64,000 nucleotides of DNA, taken from contig NZ_OZ061549.1 of NCBI RefSeq assembly GCF_964065165.1, forward strand, positions 1,674,001 to 1,738,000, in the 5' to 3' direction. The position numbers were made by a program, and so were the translations under genes. Numbering within the stretch: the stretch's first letter is position 1; each line of letters starts with the position of its first letter. The stretch comes from Levilactobacillus yonginensis. Its GTDB lineage: Bacteria > Bacillota > Bacilli > Lactobacillales > Lactobacillaceae. A model generated the notes under the pieces. The model ran no database searches. It saw only the letters and a list, made by a program, of their open reading frames with translations, and was not told where the DNA came from. Positions 52,886 through 61,466 of the stretch are shown piece after piece.

Positions 52886-53368
52886 ATGCAATTTCGACTT
52901 ATCCAACCAACCGACAATCCTGCGTTAGCTAAAATCCTACGTGGCAACCTTAAAGCCAACGGATTAGACATCCCGGGGACCGCTTACTTCGACGACCTTG
53001 AACACCTCAGCGACTTCTACCAACAAGCTGGGCGTGACTACCTAGTCGCGCTCGACGATACTGGTGAAATTCTCGGCGGTGGCGGTTTTGCCGAATACCT
53101 CCCTGATCAAGGCATCGCGGAGCTTCAGAAGCTGTACCTGGCTGACACCGCTAAGGGGCAAGGTGTGGGTTACCGTTTGGTCCGGACGGTCGAAGTCATG
53201 GCCCGTGAGGCCGGCTACCAACAAATGTATCTAGAGACCCACCATGCATTGAAACCGGCCATGCACCTTTATGAGGAAATGCACTACCAATTGGTCCCTG
53301 AACCTTTAAAAACCGCGGTACATCAAACAATGGATCGTTTCTACGTTAAATCACTCATTAAAAGCTAA
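52886..53368 (+). CDS. GNAT-family N-acetyltransferase, 160 aa
   Basis: FRLIQPTDNPALAKILR opens the fold, and ELQKLYLADTAKGQGVGYRLV is the acetyl-CoA loop (G-Q-G-V-G); the C-terminus has LYEEMHYQLVPEP. The pattern resembles the PanM/YjgM-like group of small acetyltransferases. The acceptor is unknown. GTGAGG precedes ATG 52886; it is a single-gene unit with a terminator. Confidence 0.9.
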   Translation: MQFRLIQPTDNPALAKILRGNLKANGLDIPGTAYFDDLEHLSDFYQQAGRDYLVALDDTGEILGGGGFAEYLPDQGIAELQKLYLADTAKGQGVGYRLVRTVEVMAREAGYQQMYLETHHALKPAMHLYEEMHYQLVPEPLKTAVHQTMDRFYVKSLIKS

Positions 53369-53433
53369 TTTTTTCCAAAAGGAACGTGTGCCTACGACCT
53401 GGCACACATTTTAACCAGATATCTTCGGAGCGC

Positions 53434-53468
53434 AAAAGGCCTGAGACAAATGTCTCAGGCCTTTTTTT
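53434..53468 (+). terminator. Rho-independent terminator
   Basis: AAAAGGCCTGAGACA-aa-TGTCTCAGGCC is followed by TTTTTTT. Confidence 0.9.
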
Positions 53469-53499
53469 ATTTATCAGTCGATAACTAATCGGCAAATAA

Positions 53500-53900
53500 A
53501 AAACCACCGCTCGGGGAAAGCGATGGTCATCGGAGTAGGGGTAACGTCACTATATAAGAATGACGTTAACTATTTTTTCATTATTCCAGGGGAGGAGGAG
53601 TACATGAAAAAAGATTGTTAATCTTTGGTAGAAGCAACCTACTGGTTAACTTCTATGCTTCATATAATAATTGGAAAATATGATGAAAGTGTGAACTTTC
53701 TGGCACACTCTTATGAATTTTGCGCATAGTCACTATTTAAGACGTTATTTCCTTACGGGGAGCAGGGTTTTGTGGCATCACTATTTTAGTCATATTTCGC
53801 CCAATTCATACGTTTGATTTTAATTTATACAGCATATAACACTTTATACAGCAATCTATGCACCAGATCAATTTCATCTCGGTCTAGTTCCTTTTGATGG
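53500..53900. other. Intergenic stretch with a five-codon ORF behind a strong ribosome-binding site
   Basis: At 53563-53592 TAACGTCA and TGACGTTA form an inverted repeat. GGGGAGGAGGAG then precedes ATGAAAAAAGATTGTTAA (53604-53621), encoding only MKKDC. No longer gene is supported on either strand. Confidence 0.5.
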
Positions 53901-53902
53901 CT

Positions 53903-54075
53903 GAAACGTGCGCCGTCAGCCAGACTCCTCCGCTTAGCAAAAATAAGGTCCCTGTCCGGCCATGCCAAACAGGGACCTTATTTCCCATACACTCATTTTG
54001 TATTCCGTTCTTGGCGGCTTCCGAAACGTGCTCTGCAAGGCAGGTCCCTGCGCTTAACACCGCCAAGCACCAGAC
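53903..54075. repeat. 173-bp tandem repeat unit, copy 1
   Basis: Nearly identical to 54108-54280, with a period of 205 bases. It contains GAAACGTG, CCGCTTAGCA and an AAATAAGGTCCCTGT/ACAGGGACCTTATTT hairpin, then a truncated second GGCTTCCGAAACGTG element. Confidence 0.9.
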
Positions 54076-54107
54076 TTCGCCTCAATACCCCTGCCCTGGC
54101 GGCTTCC

Positions 54108-54280
54108 GAAACGTGCGCCGTCAGCCAGACCCCTCCGCTTAGCAAAAATAAGGTCTCTGTCCGGCCATGCCGAACAGGGACCTTATTTCCCATACACTCA
54201 TTTTGTATTCCGTTCTTGGCGGCTTCTGAAACGTGCTCTGCAAGGCAGGTCCCTGCGCTTAACACCGCCAAGCACCAGAC
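54108..54280. repeat. 173-bp tandem repeat unit, copy 2
   Basis: Second copy, running into the structured 3' element of dnaB. It differs from copy 1 at only a few positions (for example TCTCTGT for TCCCTGT). Confidence 0.9.
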
Positions 54281-54345
54281 CGGTTCCACCGGTCCGGCAC
54301 TTGGCGACGTTAATGCTCAGGACCTAAGCGCCTTGCTCCACACTC
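54218..54345 (-). repeat. Structured 3' element, dnaB copy
   Basis: On the minus strand GAGTGTGG starts at the dnaB stop codon. GCAAGGC pairs with GCCTTGC, GCGCTTA blocks sit inside, and a CGCCAAGtGCCGGACCGG hairpin with its complement fills the centre. It ends CACGTTTCAGAAGC. It matches the oppA copy in the conserved blocks while the stems differ. Confidence 0.78.
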
Positions 54346-55743
54346 TTACCCTTCCGGCGTATAAGCCACCGAGGAGAACTTGTTGAACGATTTGACGAAA
54401 AGTAATTTGACCGTGCCTCGAGGACCCGACCGGTTCTTTTCAATAATGACTTCAACCTCACCGACGTCTTGGTCGCCCTCTTCACGTGGGTCACTGTTGT
54501 TGTCACTGCCACCGCCGTCTTCGTCGCCTTCCCGTTCGTAATAATCATCACGGTACAGGAACGAAACGATATCGGCATCTTGTTCGATCGATCCGGATTC
54601 ACGAATATCAGATAGAACTGGGCGCTTGTCTTGCCGCTGTTCCACTCCCCGTGAGAGCTGGGACAACGCAATAACTGGCACGTGCAGTTCCTTAGCTAAC
54701 TTCTTCAATTGCCGCGAAATATCGGAAACTTCTTGTTGCCGACTCTCGTGGTTGGTTCCTTCAATCAGCTGCAGGTAATCGATTACGATTAACCCCAGGT
54801 TACCCTTTTCTTTTGCTAACCGCCGACACTTAGCCCGAATTTCAGTAATCTTATTCCCGGCCGTATCGTCGATATAAATGTTGGCCTTGGCCAGACTGCC
54901 CATAGCCACAATCAGGTTTTGCCATTCATCCTCGGACAACTGACCAGTCCGTAAATGGTTGGCATCGATGGAACCTTCCGCACACAACATTCGGTTGACC
55001 AACGATTCCGCACTCATTTCCAGACTAAAAATTGCCACAGTTTTATCGGTCTTAGTCCCCACGTTTTGCGCAATGTTCAAGGCAAACGCAGTCTTCCCAA
55101 CGGCTGGCCGCGCGGCGAGAATCATTAATTCGTCGTCGTGCAACCCCGTCGTCATCTTATCCAGTTCGGCGTAACCGGTAGATAACCCGGTAATCACGTC
55201 ACCCTGTTCGGAAAGCTTATTGATCTCTTCAAATGAGTTATTTAAAACATCACGAATAGGCTTGAACCCCGATTGGTTCCGCGTTTCCGCCACACTCATG
55301 ATATCTCGTTCAGCATTATCTAACAGGTCCGAAACGTCTTCGTCCTGTTGATAACCCTGCGTTGCAATGTTCGTGGCTGTCTGAATCAGCCGCCGTAAAA
55401 TGGCCTTTTCTTGAACAATCTTAGCGTAGTAGGTGGCGTTGGCCGCGGTGGGCACGGAACCCGCTAACTCAGCAATGTAGGTCACACCACCGACGTCGTC
55501 CAGCTCGTTTTTCGCCGTCAATCGGTCGGTGATGGTCACCACATCAATGGCTTCATCACGGTCGTTCAGGTCGATCATGGCCTGAAAGATAATCTGATGT
55601 TCCCGGCGGTAGAAGTCTTCCGGGGACAGATATTCCATGGCATCCACCAATGCGTCGGTACTCAAAAAGATCGCCCCAAGGACGGCCTTTTCGGCATCGA
55701 GGTTCTGTGGTGGTGTGTGATCTGTGAGAACGTTGTTATCCAT
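54346..55743 (-). CDS. dnaB: Replicative DNA helicase DnaB
   Basis: The 465-residue hexameric 5'-3' helicase (called DnaC in B. subtilis) has its N-terminal primase-binding domain (PPQNLDAEKAVLGAIFL), RecA-like core with Walker A AARPAVGKTAFAL, Walker B LGLIVIDYLQLI, LSQLSRGVEQR and RESGSIEQDAD. An acidic insert (EGDEDGGGSDNNSDPREEGD) near the C-terminus is common in lactobacilli. It follows rplI in the usual gdpP-rplI-dnaB order. Confidence 0.98.
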   Translation of the reverse strand: MDNNVLTDHTPPQNLDAEKAVLGAIFLSTDALVDAMEYLSPEDFYRREHQIIFQAMIDLNDRDEAIDVVTITDRLTAKNELDDVGGVTYIAELAGSVPTAANATYYAKIVQEKAILRRLIQTATNIATQGYQQDEDVSDLLDNAERDIMSVAETRNQSGFKPIRDVLNNSFEEINKLSEQGDVITGLSTGYAELDKMTTGLHDDELMILAARPAVGKTAFALNIAQNVGTKTDKTVAIFSLEMSAESLVNRMLCAEGSIDANHLRTGQLSEDEWQNLIVAMGSLAKANIYIDDTAGNKITEIRAKCRRLAKEKGNLGLIVIDYLQLIEGTNHESRQQEVSDISRQLKKLAKELHVPVIALSQLSRGVEQRQDKRPVLSDIRESGSIEQDADIVSFLYRDDYYEREGDEDGGGSDNNSDPREEGDQDVGEVEVIIEKNRSGPRGTVKLLFVKSFNKFSSVAYTPEG

Positions 55744-55862
55744 GCTTAACTGATTACCTCTTAACTCAATTTTGTCTGCCGCAACGGACTTCTGAACTTA
55801 CATTTTACCATGTAAGCTAGGATGGGGGAAATATAAGTTACCCCACTGACGGCTGGTACCAT

Positions 55863-55891
55863 GAAAAAAGCCGCCCTGATAGGACGGCTTT
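55863..55891 (-). terminator. Terminator after rplI
   Basis: AAAAAAGCCGcCCT-gat-AGGaCGGCTTTT lies eight bases past the rplI stop, separating it from dnaB. Confidence 0.85.
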
Positions 55892-55899
55892 TGAAATAT

Positions 55900-56358
55900 T
55901 TATTTTTGCTTAGCAACCACGTGAACCCGAATCTTCGCGGTGACGTTGCTGTGCAGCTTAACCGGCACGTTCGTGAAGCCCAAAGACCGGATAGGTTCTG
56001 GGAGTTCGACCTTGCGCTTGTCGATCTTTAAATCAAATTGCTTTTGCAGTGCTTGAACAATCTGCTTACTAGGAATGGACCCAAATAACCGGTCGTCTTC
56101 CCCCGCCTTAGCCACGATTTCAACAACCGTCTTGTCGGCTTCCAGCTTCTTTTGTAAGTCCTTGGCTTCTGCCAATTCTTCGGCGTCCCGCCGTTGTTCA
56201 GCTTTGCGTTCGGCACTCAACTGACTCATCGCGGATTGGTTGGCTTCCTTAGCCAACCCCCGTTTGATCAGGAAGTTTTGGGCGTAGCCATCGGGAACAT
56301 TCTTGATTTCCCCACGCTTACCCTTACCGCGAACGTCCTTGATAAAAATAACTTTCAC
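55900..56358 (-). CDS. rplI: 50S ribosomal protein L9
   Basis: GTG 56358 follows GAGGAG; this gives the standard opening [18 protein letters not shown] and 152 residues. The N-terminal domain ([17 protein letters not shown]), the long connecting helix and the C-terminal domain ([13 protein letters not shown]) are complete. It binds domain V of 23S rRNA. Confidence 0.97.
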   Translation of the reverse strand: MKVIFIKDVRGKGKRGEIKNVPDGYAQNFLIKRGLAKEANQSAMSQLSAERKAEQRRDAEELAEAKDLQKKLEADKTVVEIVAKAGEDDRLFGSIPSKQIVQALQKQFDLKIDKRKVELPEPIRSLGFTNVPVKLHSNVTAKIRVHVVAKQK

Positions 56359-56427
56359 GTCGCTCACTCCTCACTTATTCCAACTATAATATTAATCCTA
56401 CGCTAAGACGACGCGTTTAGCAATTAA

Positions 56428-58443
56428 CTAAGTCGTCGCTTCCTCCGGCTCATCACTATGATTTAAAATATCAATCAGCTGCTGCTTGACCTCAGCCACT
56501 GTCTTGTCGCTGATTTGCGTGGCTGCGTTCGACAGGTGACCACCACCGCCCATCGCTTCCATGGACAATTGTACGTTAATTTCACCCAGCGACCGAGCAG
56601 AAATACCTACCCGACCATCGGCCCGACGCGTAATGACAAATGACGCATCGACACCCGACATGTTCAACAGGTCATCGGCAGCCTGAGCGGCAGTAACGGG
56701 ATCGTAGGTTTGGTCCTCTTCACCGGCGATCAGTGCCATGTCTTCATTGATAAACTCGACCATTTCAATTAAGTGATTGCGTTGCAGGTAACTGTCGACG
56801 TTTTCCTTCATATACTGTTGCATTTGAATCGCGTCAGCTCCAGCAGACCGCAAGTAACTGGCAGCATCGAACGTCCGCGTCCCAGTCCGCAACGAGAAGT
56901 GCTTGGTGTCGACGAAAATCCCTGTCAGCATCGCAGTGGCTTCCAGCTTGTTGATTGGTTCACCCTCTTGTGACTGATACTCAAACATTTCGGTAATCAG
57001 CTCACACGTAGAGCTAGCGTACGGTTCAATGTAGACCAACAATGGGTTCTCAGGGAACTCTTCACCACGACGGTGATGGTCAATAATCATGACCCGGTTT
57101 TCCAGGCGGTGATACAGTTCAGACGAAATGGAAATCGATGCCTTGGAATGGTCAACCATCAGCAACATACTCTGATCGGTCGCCTTCTCCAGGGCTTCTT
57201 CCGGTGAAATAATGGCGGCATCGACATCTGGATATTCTTTCAAGTTATCCAGCAACCGTTGCACGTCGGAATGAACAGTCTCTTTGTCGAGGACAATCCA
57301 CGCCTTCTTATTATTCATCTTCGCAATCCGCCGAATCCCTAAGCAAGCTCCCAACGAATCCATATCCGGTTGGGTGTGTCCCTGAACAAAGATTTGGTCG
57401 GATTCATTCATCAATTCCTGCAGTGCTTGCGAAATCATCCGGGCCCGAACCCGCGTCCGTTTCTCCATCGGATTCGTCTTACCACCATAGTAGCGGGCTT
57501 CCTGGTCAGCGGCTTTCACCACGACCTGATCCCCACCCCGACCGAGGGCCAAGTCCAGATTACTCTGAGCTTGATCGGCCAGTTTATTCAAGTTAGGGTC
57601 GCCGTACGCAATCCCCATACTCAAGGTCAGAGGGAAGTTTTGCTTCGACGTACTCTCGCGAATGGTGTCCAAAATTTTAAACTTATCCGCTTCAATCCCA
57701 GCCAATGATTTAGCATAGGCCAGAATGAAGTAGTGGTCATCATCCAATTGTTTGAGGTACATATCAAATTGCTGGACCCACGCCGACAATTCATTCGTGA
57801 CATAATTTCTCAGGTTAGAAATGTCTTGGTCGGTCATTGACTGTGTGACTTCATCATAGTTATCCAGGAAGATCTGCCCAATCGCAATTTTCTCATTATC
57901 GTACTGTTCCTGAATCAATTGGTAATGGGTGATGTCATACAAATAAATCGCATGAAAATCTGGTTGAACGTACATCGTGAAACGTTTATCCCGCCATTTC
58001 ACGGTCGTCATGGTCTGGGGCTCCGCACCTTCCACCAGCTTTGCCAAGTCCGTATCAACCGCCCCAATCGTGCGGTTCAAAACGTCCTGGTCACCAAAGT
58101 AGTGTTGCAGGTAAGGATTGACCCATTCAATCTGATCGTTTTCCCCGAGAATAATCACACCAGGTGGCATCCGTAGCAGTGCTTCCTGCTCACCCTGCTG
58201 AATTCGAAAGGACAGGTCAGAGATGTACTGCGTCGTATCGGCACCAATTTCCGCCATAGTATTAAATGCTATCAGCGTTGCGATTCCCACCAGAACTAAA
58301 ACGACGATCCCAAAAATCCAATTGAGCAGAAACGAGAGCACAATGCCGAGAATTGCCAGTATGGCAGTCATCATTGCAATGCCTCGCAAGCGCCGGTTCT
58401 GTAAGAACTCAGGCACATTTGCTCGTGAAAATAATTTATTCAT
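56428..58443 (-). CDS. gdpP: Cyclic-di-AMP phosphodiesterase GdpP
   Basis: GdpP hydrolyses c-di-AMP and so sets its level, which governs potassium, osmolytes and wall stress. ATG 58443 follows GAGGAG, giving 671 residues. Two N-terminal membrane helices (about 20-60), a PAS-like domain, a degenerate GGDEF domain, and DHH/DHHA1 domains are present, with DSLGACLG, MLMVDHSK and VMIIDHHRRG as metal ligands and GGGGHLSNAA at the end. It is first in the gdpP-rplI-dnaB set. Confidence 0.96.
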   Translation of the reverse strand: MNKLFSRANVPEFLQNRRLRGIAMMTAILAILGIVLSFLLNWIFGIVVLVLVGIATLIAFNTMAEIGADTTQYISDLSFRIQQGEQEALLRMPPGVIILGENDQIEWVNPYLQHYFGDQDVLNRTIGAVDTDLAKLVEGAEPQTMTTVKWRDKRFTMYVQPDFHAIYLYDITHYQLIQEQYDNEKIAIGQIFLDNYDEVTQSMTDQDISNLRNYVTNELSAWVQQFDMYLKQLDDDHYFILAYAKSLAGIEADKFKILDTIRESTSKQNFPLTLSMGIAYGDPNLNKLADQAQSNLDLALGRGGDQVVVKAADQEARYYGGKTNPMEKRTRVRARMISQALQELMNESDQIFVQGHTQPDMDSLGACLGIRRIAKMNNKKAWIVLDKETVHSDVQRLLDNLKEYPDVDAAIISPEEALEKATDQSMLLMVDHSKASISISSELYHRLENRVMIIDHHRRGEEFPENPLLVYIEPYASSTCELITEMFEYQSQEGEPINKLEATAMLTGIFVDTKHFSLRTGTRTFDAASYLRSAGADAIQMQQYMKENVDSYLQRNHLIEMVEFINEDMALIAGEEDQTYDPVTAAQAADDLLNMSGVDASFVITRRADGRVGISARSLGEINVQLSMEAMGGGGHLSNAATQISDKTVAEVKQQLIDILNHSDEPEEATT

Positions 58444-58635
58444 TTTGCTCCTCATCTGATTCATCTGGAAAAGATATTTTGACCCACCCATGCCGGGCAA
58501 AAACTCACGGGATCAAAAAGTGTCAAATAATAACCTTATTTTATCACACTCGCTGGTAATGACAAACCCGTCCTACGTAATAAACCGCGTCATGACGGGC
58601 ACGGCAAGAGTTTGGGCATGATTAAAAATTCCCAG

Positions 58636-58666
58636 TTGACCTTGACGTTACGTCAACCACTATAGT
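58636..58666 (+). promoter_or_regulatory. MerR-type promoter of the TipAS regulator
   Basis: TTGACC and TATAGT are separated by 19 bases that contain the perfect dyad TTGACGT-T-ACGTCAA. This is a textbook MerR operator and suggests autoregulation of the gene that starts 30 bases downstream. Confidence 0.85.
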
Positions 58667-58696
58667 AGATTACAAGCAAGACAGGAGGTGGTCACC

Positions 58697-59458
58697 ATGA
58701 CCTACAGCATTCAACAGTTAGCCAGTTTAGCTGGCGTCAGCACTCGGACCCTACGCTACTATGATCAAATCAAGCTGTTACCCGCTAATCGCAACGTTCA
58801 TAATGGCTACCGTGAATACGATGCGAGCGCCGTAGACCGGCTCCAATTGATTCGTTACTTTCAAACGTTTGGCTTCGAGCTGACCACCATTCAACAACTG
58901 CTCAGCCAGCCCCGTACCGTCCAAACAGCCGCATTAGCTACGCAACGGGCCCAGTTGGCCGCAAAGCGTGATCACCTCACTACCTTGCTGAATACGCTGG
59001 ACCGCACCCTAGCGGCCCGTAACGGAGGTCCTCAGATGACTGATTCAGAAAAATTTGCCACCTTTAAACAGGAGCAACTCGCCGACAACGAGCAGGCCTT
59101 TGGCACAGAAGCCCGTCAACTATATGGAAAAGCAACCGTCACAGCTAGCCAACAACGGTTTGCTAATCTAAGTGAAACCGAGTATTGCGACATGCAGGCC
59201 ACCGAGGCTGAGCTATTTGTCGCTCTCAAAACGGTCGCCACAACGGGTGACCTCACGAGCGAAGCCGCTCAGCGAGTCTACGAGTGCCATCGGAAATGGT
59301 TGTGTTTCACGTGGAACAACTACTCACCGGCTGCTCACCGTGGCTTGGCTCAAATGTACTCACACGATTCCCGTTTTGCCGACTACTACAATCAACGGGT
59401 CGGCTTGCCTAATGCGGCAGCTACATTAGTGGCCGTGATCAACCGGTTTACAGCATAA
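58697..59458 (+). CDS. MerR-family regulator with TipAS effector domain
   Basis: ATG 58697 follows GGAGGTGG. The N-terminal winged helix (YSIQQLASLAGVSTRTLRYYDQIKLL) and coiled coil are followed by a TipAS domain (about 120-250; RQLYGK, ECHRKWLCFTW, YSHDSRFADYYNQ). TipAS domains bind thiopeptides or other amphipathic drugs and trigger transcription. No efflux gene lies directly downstream, so the regulon must be elsewhere or only itself. The coding sequence contains an exact B. subtilis-type parS at 59303-59318. Confidence 0.92.
   Translation: MTYSIQQLASLAGVSTRTLRYYDQIKLLPANRNVHNGYREYDASAVDRLQLIRYFQTFGFELTTIQQLLSQPRTVQTAALATQRAQLAAKRDHLTTLLNTLDRTLAARNGGPQMTDSEKFATFKQEQLADNEQAFGTEARQLYGKATVTASQQRFANLSETEYCDMQATEAELFVALKTVATTGDLTSEAAQRVYECHRKWLCFTWNNYSPAAHRGLAQMYSHDSRFADYYNQRVGLPNAAATLVAVINRFTA
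59303..59318. promoter_or_regulatory. parS site 4 (exact B. subtilis consensus), inside the TipAS gene
   Basis: TGTTTCACGTGGAACA is the reverse complement of TGTTCCACGTGAAACA. parS sites inside genes are common. Confidence 0.85.
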
Positions 59459-59497
59459 CTCGAATCACCACACGTCAACCCTTTTTTAATCTACTAC

Positions 59498-59540
59498 AGA
59501 AACCAGCGGCCATGAGAAAATGTCATGGCCGCTGGTTTCT
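59498..59540. terminator. 17-bp perfect stem between convergent genes
   Basis: AGAAACCAGCGGCCATG pairs with CATGGCCGCTGGTTTCT over a nine-base loop. Weak T tracts on both sides; probable shared terminator. Confidence 0.75.
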
Positions 59541-59575
59541 TGGTAAACTTTCTAATATTACGAATCAAAACCGGT

Positions 59576-60040
59576 TTATTGATTGGGATCCTTGATTTGG
59601 CTCCAAGGCATCACATGGAGCATCCAAGAAATGCCGTACTTGTCAGTGAAATGGCCCATCTTACCACCCCAGAACTGCTCCTCATATGGCATATCAACGG
59701 TCACTTCACCTGAGGCAACCAACCGTTGATAAAAAGCGTCCGCTGCCTGAACACTAGCGGCATCGTCACCATTAATATCCAAGATCATATCCACCTGATT
59801 AGACGACTGAACCGGGCCCCGAAAACTATCGGCACACTGAAAGCTCATGCCTAGGACTGTAAATCCGGCATGAATCGTCAGACTCTCTAGTTCGGCATCT
59901 ACTGGTAGATGAAACTGTTTGGCCTGTTCTGGTTGGGGGCTAAAACGATAGACATCCGTGGCACCAAAGACCGTTTGGTAATAGGCCAAGGCCTCCTTGG
60001 CACTTTCAAAGGCAAAGCTGGGAATAATTCTCGATTGCAT
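59576..60040 (-). CDS. VOC-family (PhnB-like glyoxalase fold) protein
   Basis: The 154-residue protein has two beta-alpha-beta-beta-beta units: IIPSFAFESAKEALAYYQTVFGA at the start and EEQFWGGKMGHFTDKYGISWMLH near the end, the signature of the PhnB/3-demethylubiquinone-methyltransferase-like group. The role is unknown; relatives are metal-binding proteins or resistance factors. It is a single-gene unit. Confidence 0.9.
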   Translation of the reverse strand: MQSRIIPSFAFESAKEALAYYQTVFGATDVYRFSPQPEQAKQFHLPVDAELESLTIHAGFTVLGMSFQCADSFRGPVQSSNQVDMILDINGDDAASVQAADAFYQRLVASGEVTVDMPYEEQFWGGKMGHFTDKYGISWMLHVMPWSQIKDPNQ

Positions 60041-60220
60041 AAATAACCATCTCCTGACTATGAATGTCCTAAGTTTAGCAATCTTCTCAGTGAGATGGTA
60101 GTAAAGGGGCTTGAATAATTTATTGTTCGCAATCTAGTGGCGGCCGCAACTGATACTTTTATTCATATCGCTCATCAATCACTGCCTTTAAACACTTACT
60201 ATTCCCTAATCAGGCTCTGA

Positions 60221-60236
60221 TGTTTCATGTGAAACA
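60221..60236. promoter_or_regulatory. parS-like site 5
   Basis: TGTTTCATGTGAAACA, intergenic. Confidence 0.75.
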
Positions 60237-60458
60237 AAGCTATTCAGTCTGATATCTCACCTGTTTAGTTGATAAACGCACCGATTCCATCCAGCTGACC
60301 GCGATTAATAACGATCCATTAACATGTATAAATATTAGCTGTGTAATGCGCCATATTTATTCAATTATGCTAGCGTTATTCTTCTTGTCTCCTCAGTTTT
60401 CCTATGCTAAGCTTGATTTCCAATCAGTCAGGAGGTTAGCCTTATCCTTAGCTTACTC

Positions 60459-60665
60459 ATGCGTTTAATCATTTGGTTACCCACCTTTCTAATCACTTGC
60501 TTTGCCCTTTTTATATTATTGGGCCGACTAATGGGTCCCCTCCTAGTAAGTGACAACATCAGCATTGTCTTCACGATTATCATCCTAATTGTCAGCGTGG
60601 CGATTGCTGTCGAGATTGCCAATTGGGTATGCTTTCGTCATTGGCATGAATCAGGCAACGACTAA
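60459..60665 (+). CDS. Small two-helix membrane protein, 68 aa
   Basis: Two long hydrophobic segments (LIIWLPTFLITCFALFILLG and ISIVFTIIILIVSVAIAVEI) cover most of the protein. From ATG 60459 the GGAGG is 24 bases away, too far; an in-frame ATC at 60444 has ideal spacing (eight bases), so a rare start codon is possible. A terminator (60709-60741) closes the unit. No family recognised. Confidence 0.55.
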   Translation: MRLIIWLPTFLITCFALFILLGRLMGPLLVSDNISIVFTIIILIVSVAIAVEIANWVCFRHWHESGND

Positions 60666-60708
60666 ACCCAATCGTCTACCAAAATTTCTTACATTATAGG
60701 GTATAAAT

Positions 60709-60741
60709 ACGAGGTCGGAATTTTTCCCAGCCTCGTTTTTG
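60709..60741 (+). terminator. Rho-independent terminator
   Basis: ACGAGGtcGGaA...TTcCCagCCTCGT followed by TTTT. Confidence 0.7.
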
Positions 60742-60744
60742 CTA

Positions 60745-61080
60745 ATCACTATTTTACCATCAATATCTGCCAACTTTCTCATTTTACAACCGCTTTGGGC
60801 CGGTTTTACCGGGTAGCCAGCCTGAAAATACTGACAACAATCGTTAGAAGTAAATTTTACTAACTCCCAAAACAATTTAATTATCCAGTGAATGATCTGC
60901 CAAATTAGCCACCGCTTGTCACCGCTTACATTACTACCAATATCATATTTATCCCACACCACCCAATCATCCCCACCATCTTCTCTCAACTAATCACCAC
61001 TGAAAATTTTACGTCTTTTTTTCAAATTCGCCGTTGACAAAACAAATTTCGGTGCTAAACTAGCAATTATTAACAATTGA
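60745..61080. other. Intergenic stretch before the second T-box
   Basis: I see no gene. The right end carries a likely promoter, TTGACA at 61034-61039 with a TAAACT-like -10, for the T-box leader. Confidence 0.5.
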
Positions 61081-61084
61081 TTAG

Positions 61085-61411
61085 AAAATTAAAAAGTGAT
61101 GATGAAGTCCAGTAGTGCTGAACGATCTTGTCAGCGAGCCCGGTTAAGTGAGAGCGGGTCAAGATTCTTAGCACGAACATCCCTTCGGAGCTGTTAGCTG
61201 AAATTCAAGTAAGTTTATACCGGAAGCATCCGTTATCAATGCAGTGAATCGCGGGAGTGGTCGTTTCCCAAAAGTTCCTAGCTTTTGAGGCTCGTCCTCT
61301 AGGAGCCCGCCGTTCATAGATAAGGCTACTTTTTGAGTAGCAAAAACTAAGGTGGTACCGTGCGAACTGCACCCTTACAGAGAAACATTTTCTGTAGGGG
61401 TGCTTTTTATT
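61085..61411 (+). promoter_or_regulatory. T-box riboswitch upstream of the second oppA-like gene
   Basis: AAGGTGGTACCGTG is the T-box, followed by a terminator (GCACCCTTACAGA...TCTGTAGGGGTGC, then TTTTT). Stem I shows AGTA/GAA S-turn elements. After GAA the sequence reads C-ATC-C, suggesting Ile (ATC) as specifier, though the base after it is not the usual purine. Confidence 0.92.
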
Positions 61412-61450
61412 TCCCCGCTAATCACTTCTAATCAATTGAATCTAGGAGGT

Positions 61451-61466
61451 TGTTTCACATGAAACA
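61451..61466. promoter_or_regulatory. parS-like site 6, overlapping the start of the second oppA-like gene
   Basis: TGTTTCACATGAAACA contains the ATG of the downstream gene. It is the complement of the sequence at 16282, 52732 and 60221. Confidence 0.7.

Noticed and set aside
53884..54289. Repeated frames reading LSAGTCLAEHVSEAAKNG and similar.
   Set aside because: They run through the tandem structured repeats and end at random; the nucleotide structure, not the protein, is conserved.
60651..60989. A 112-residue minus-strand frame in the gap before the second T-box.
   Set aside because: It lacks a ribosome-binding site, overlaps a terminator, and matches no family pattern.
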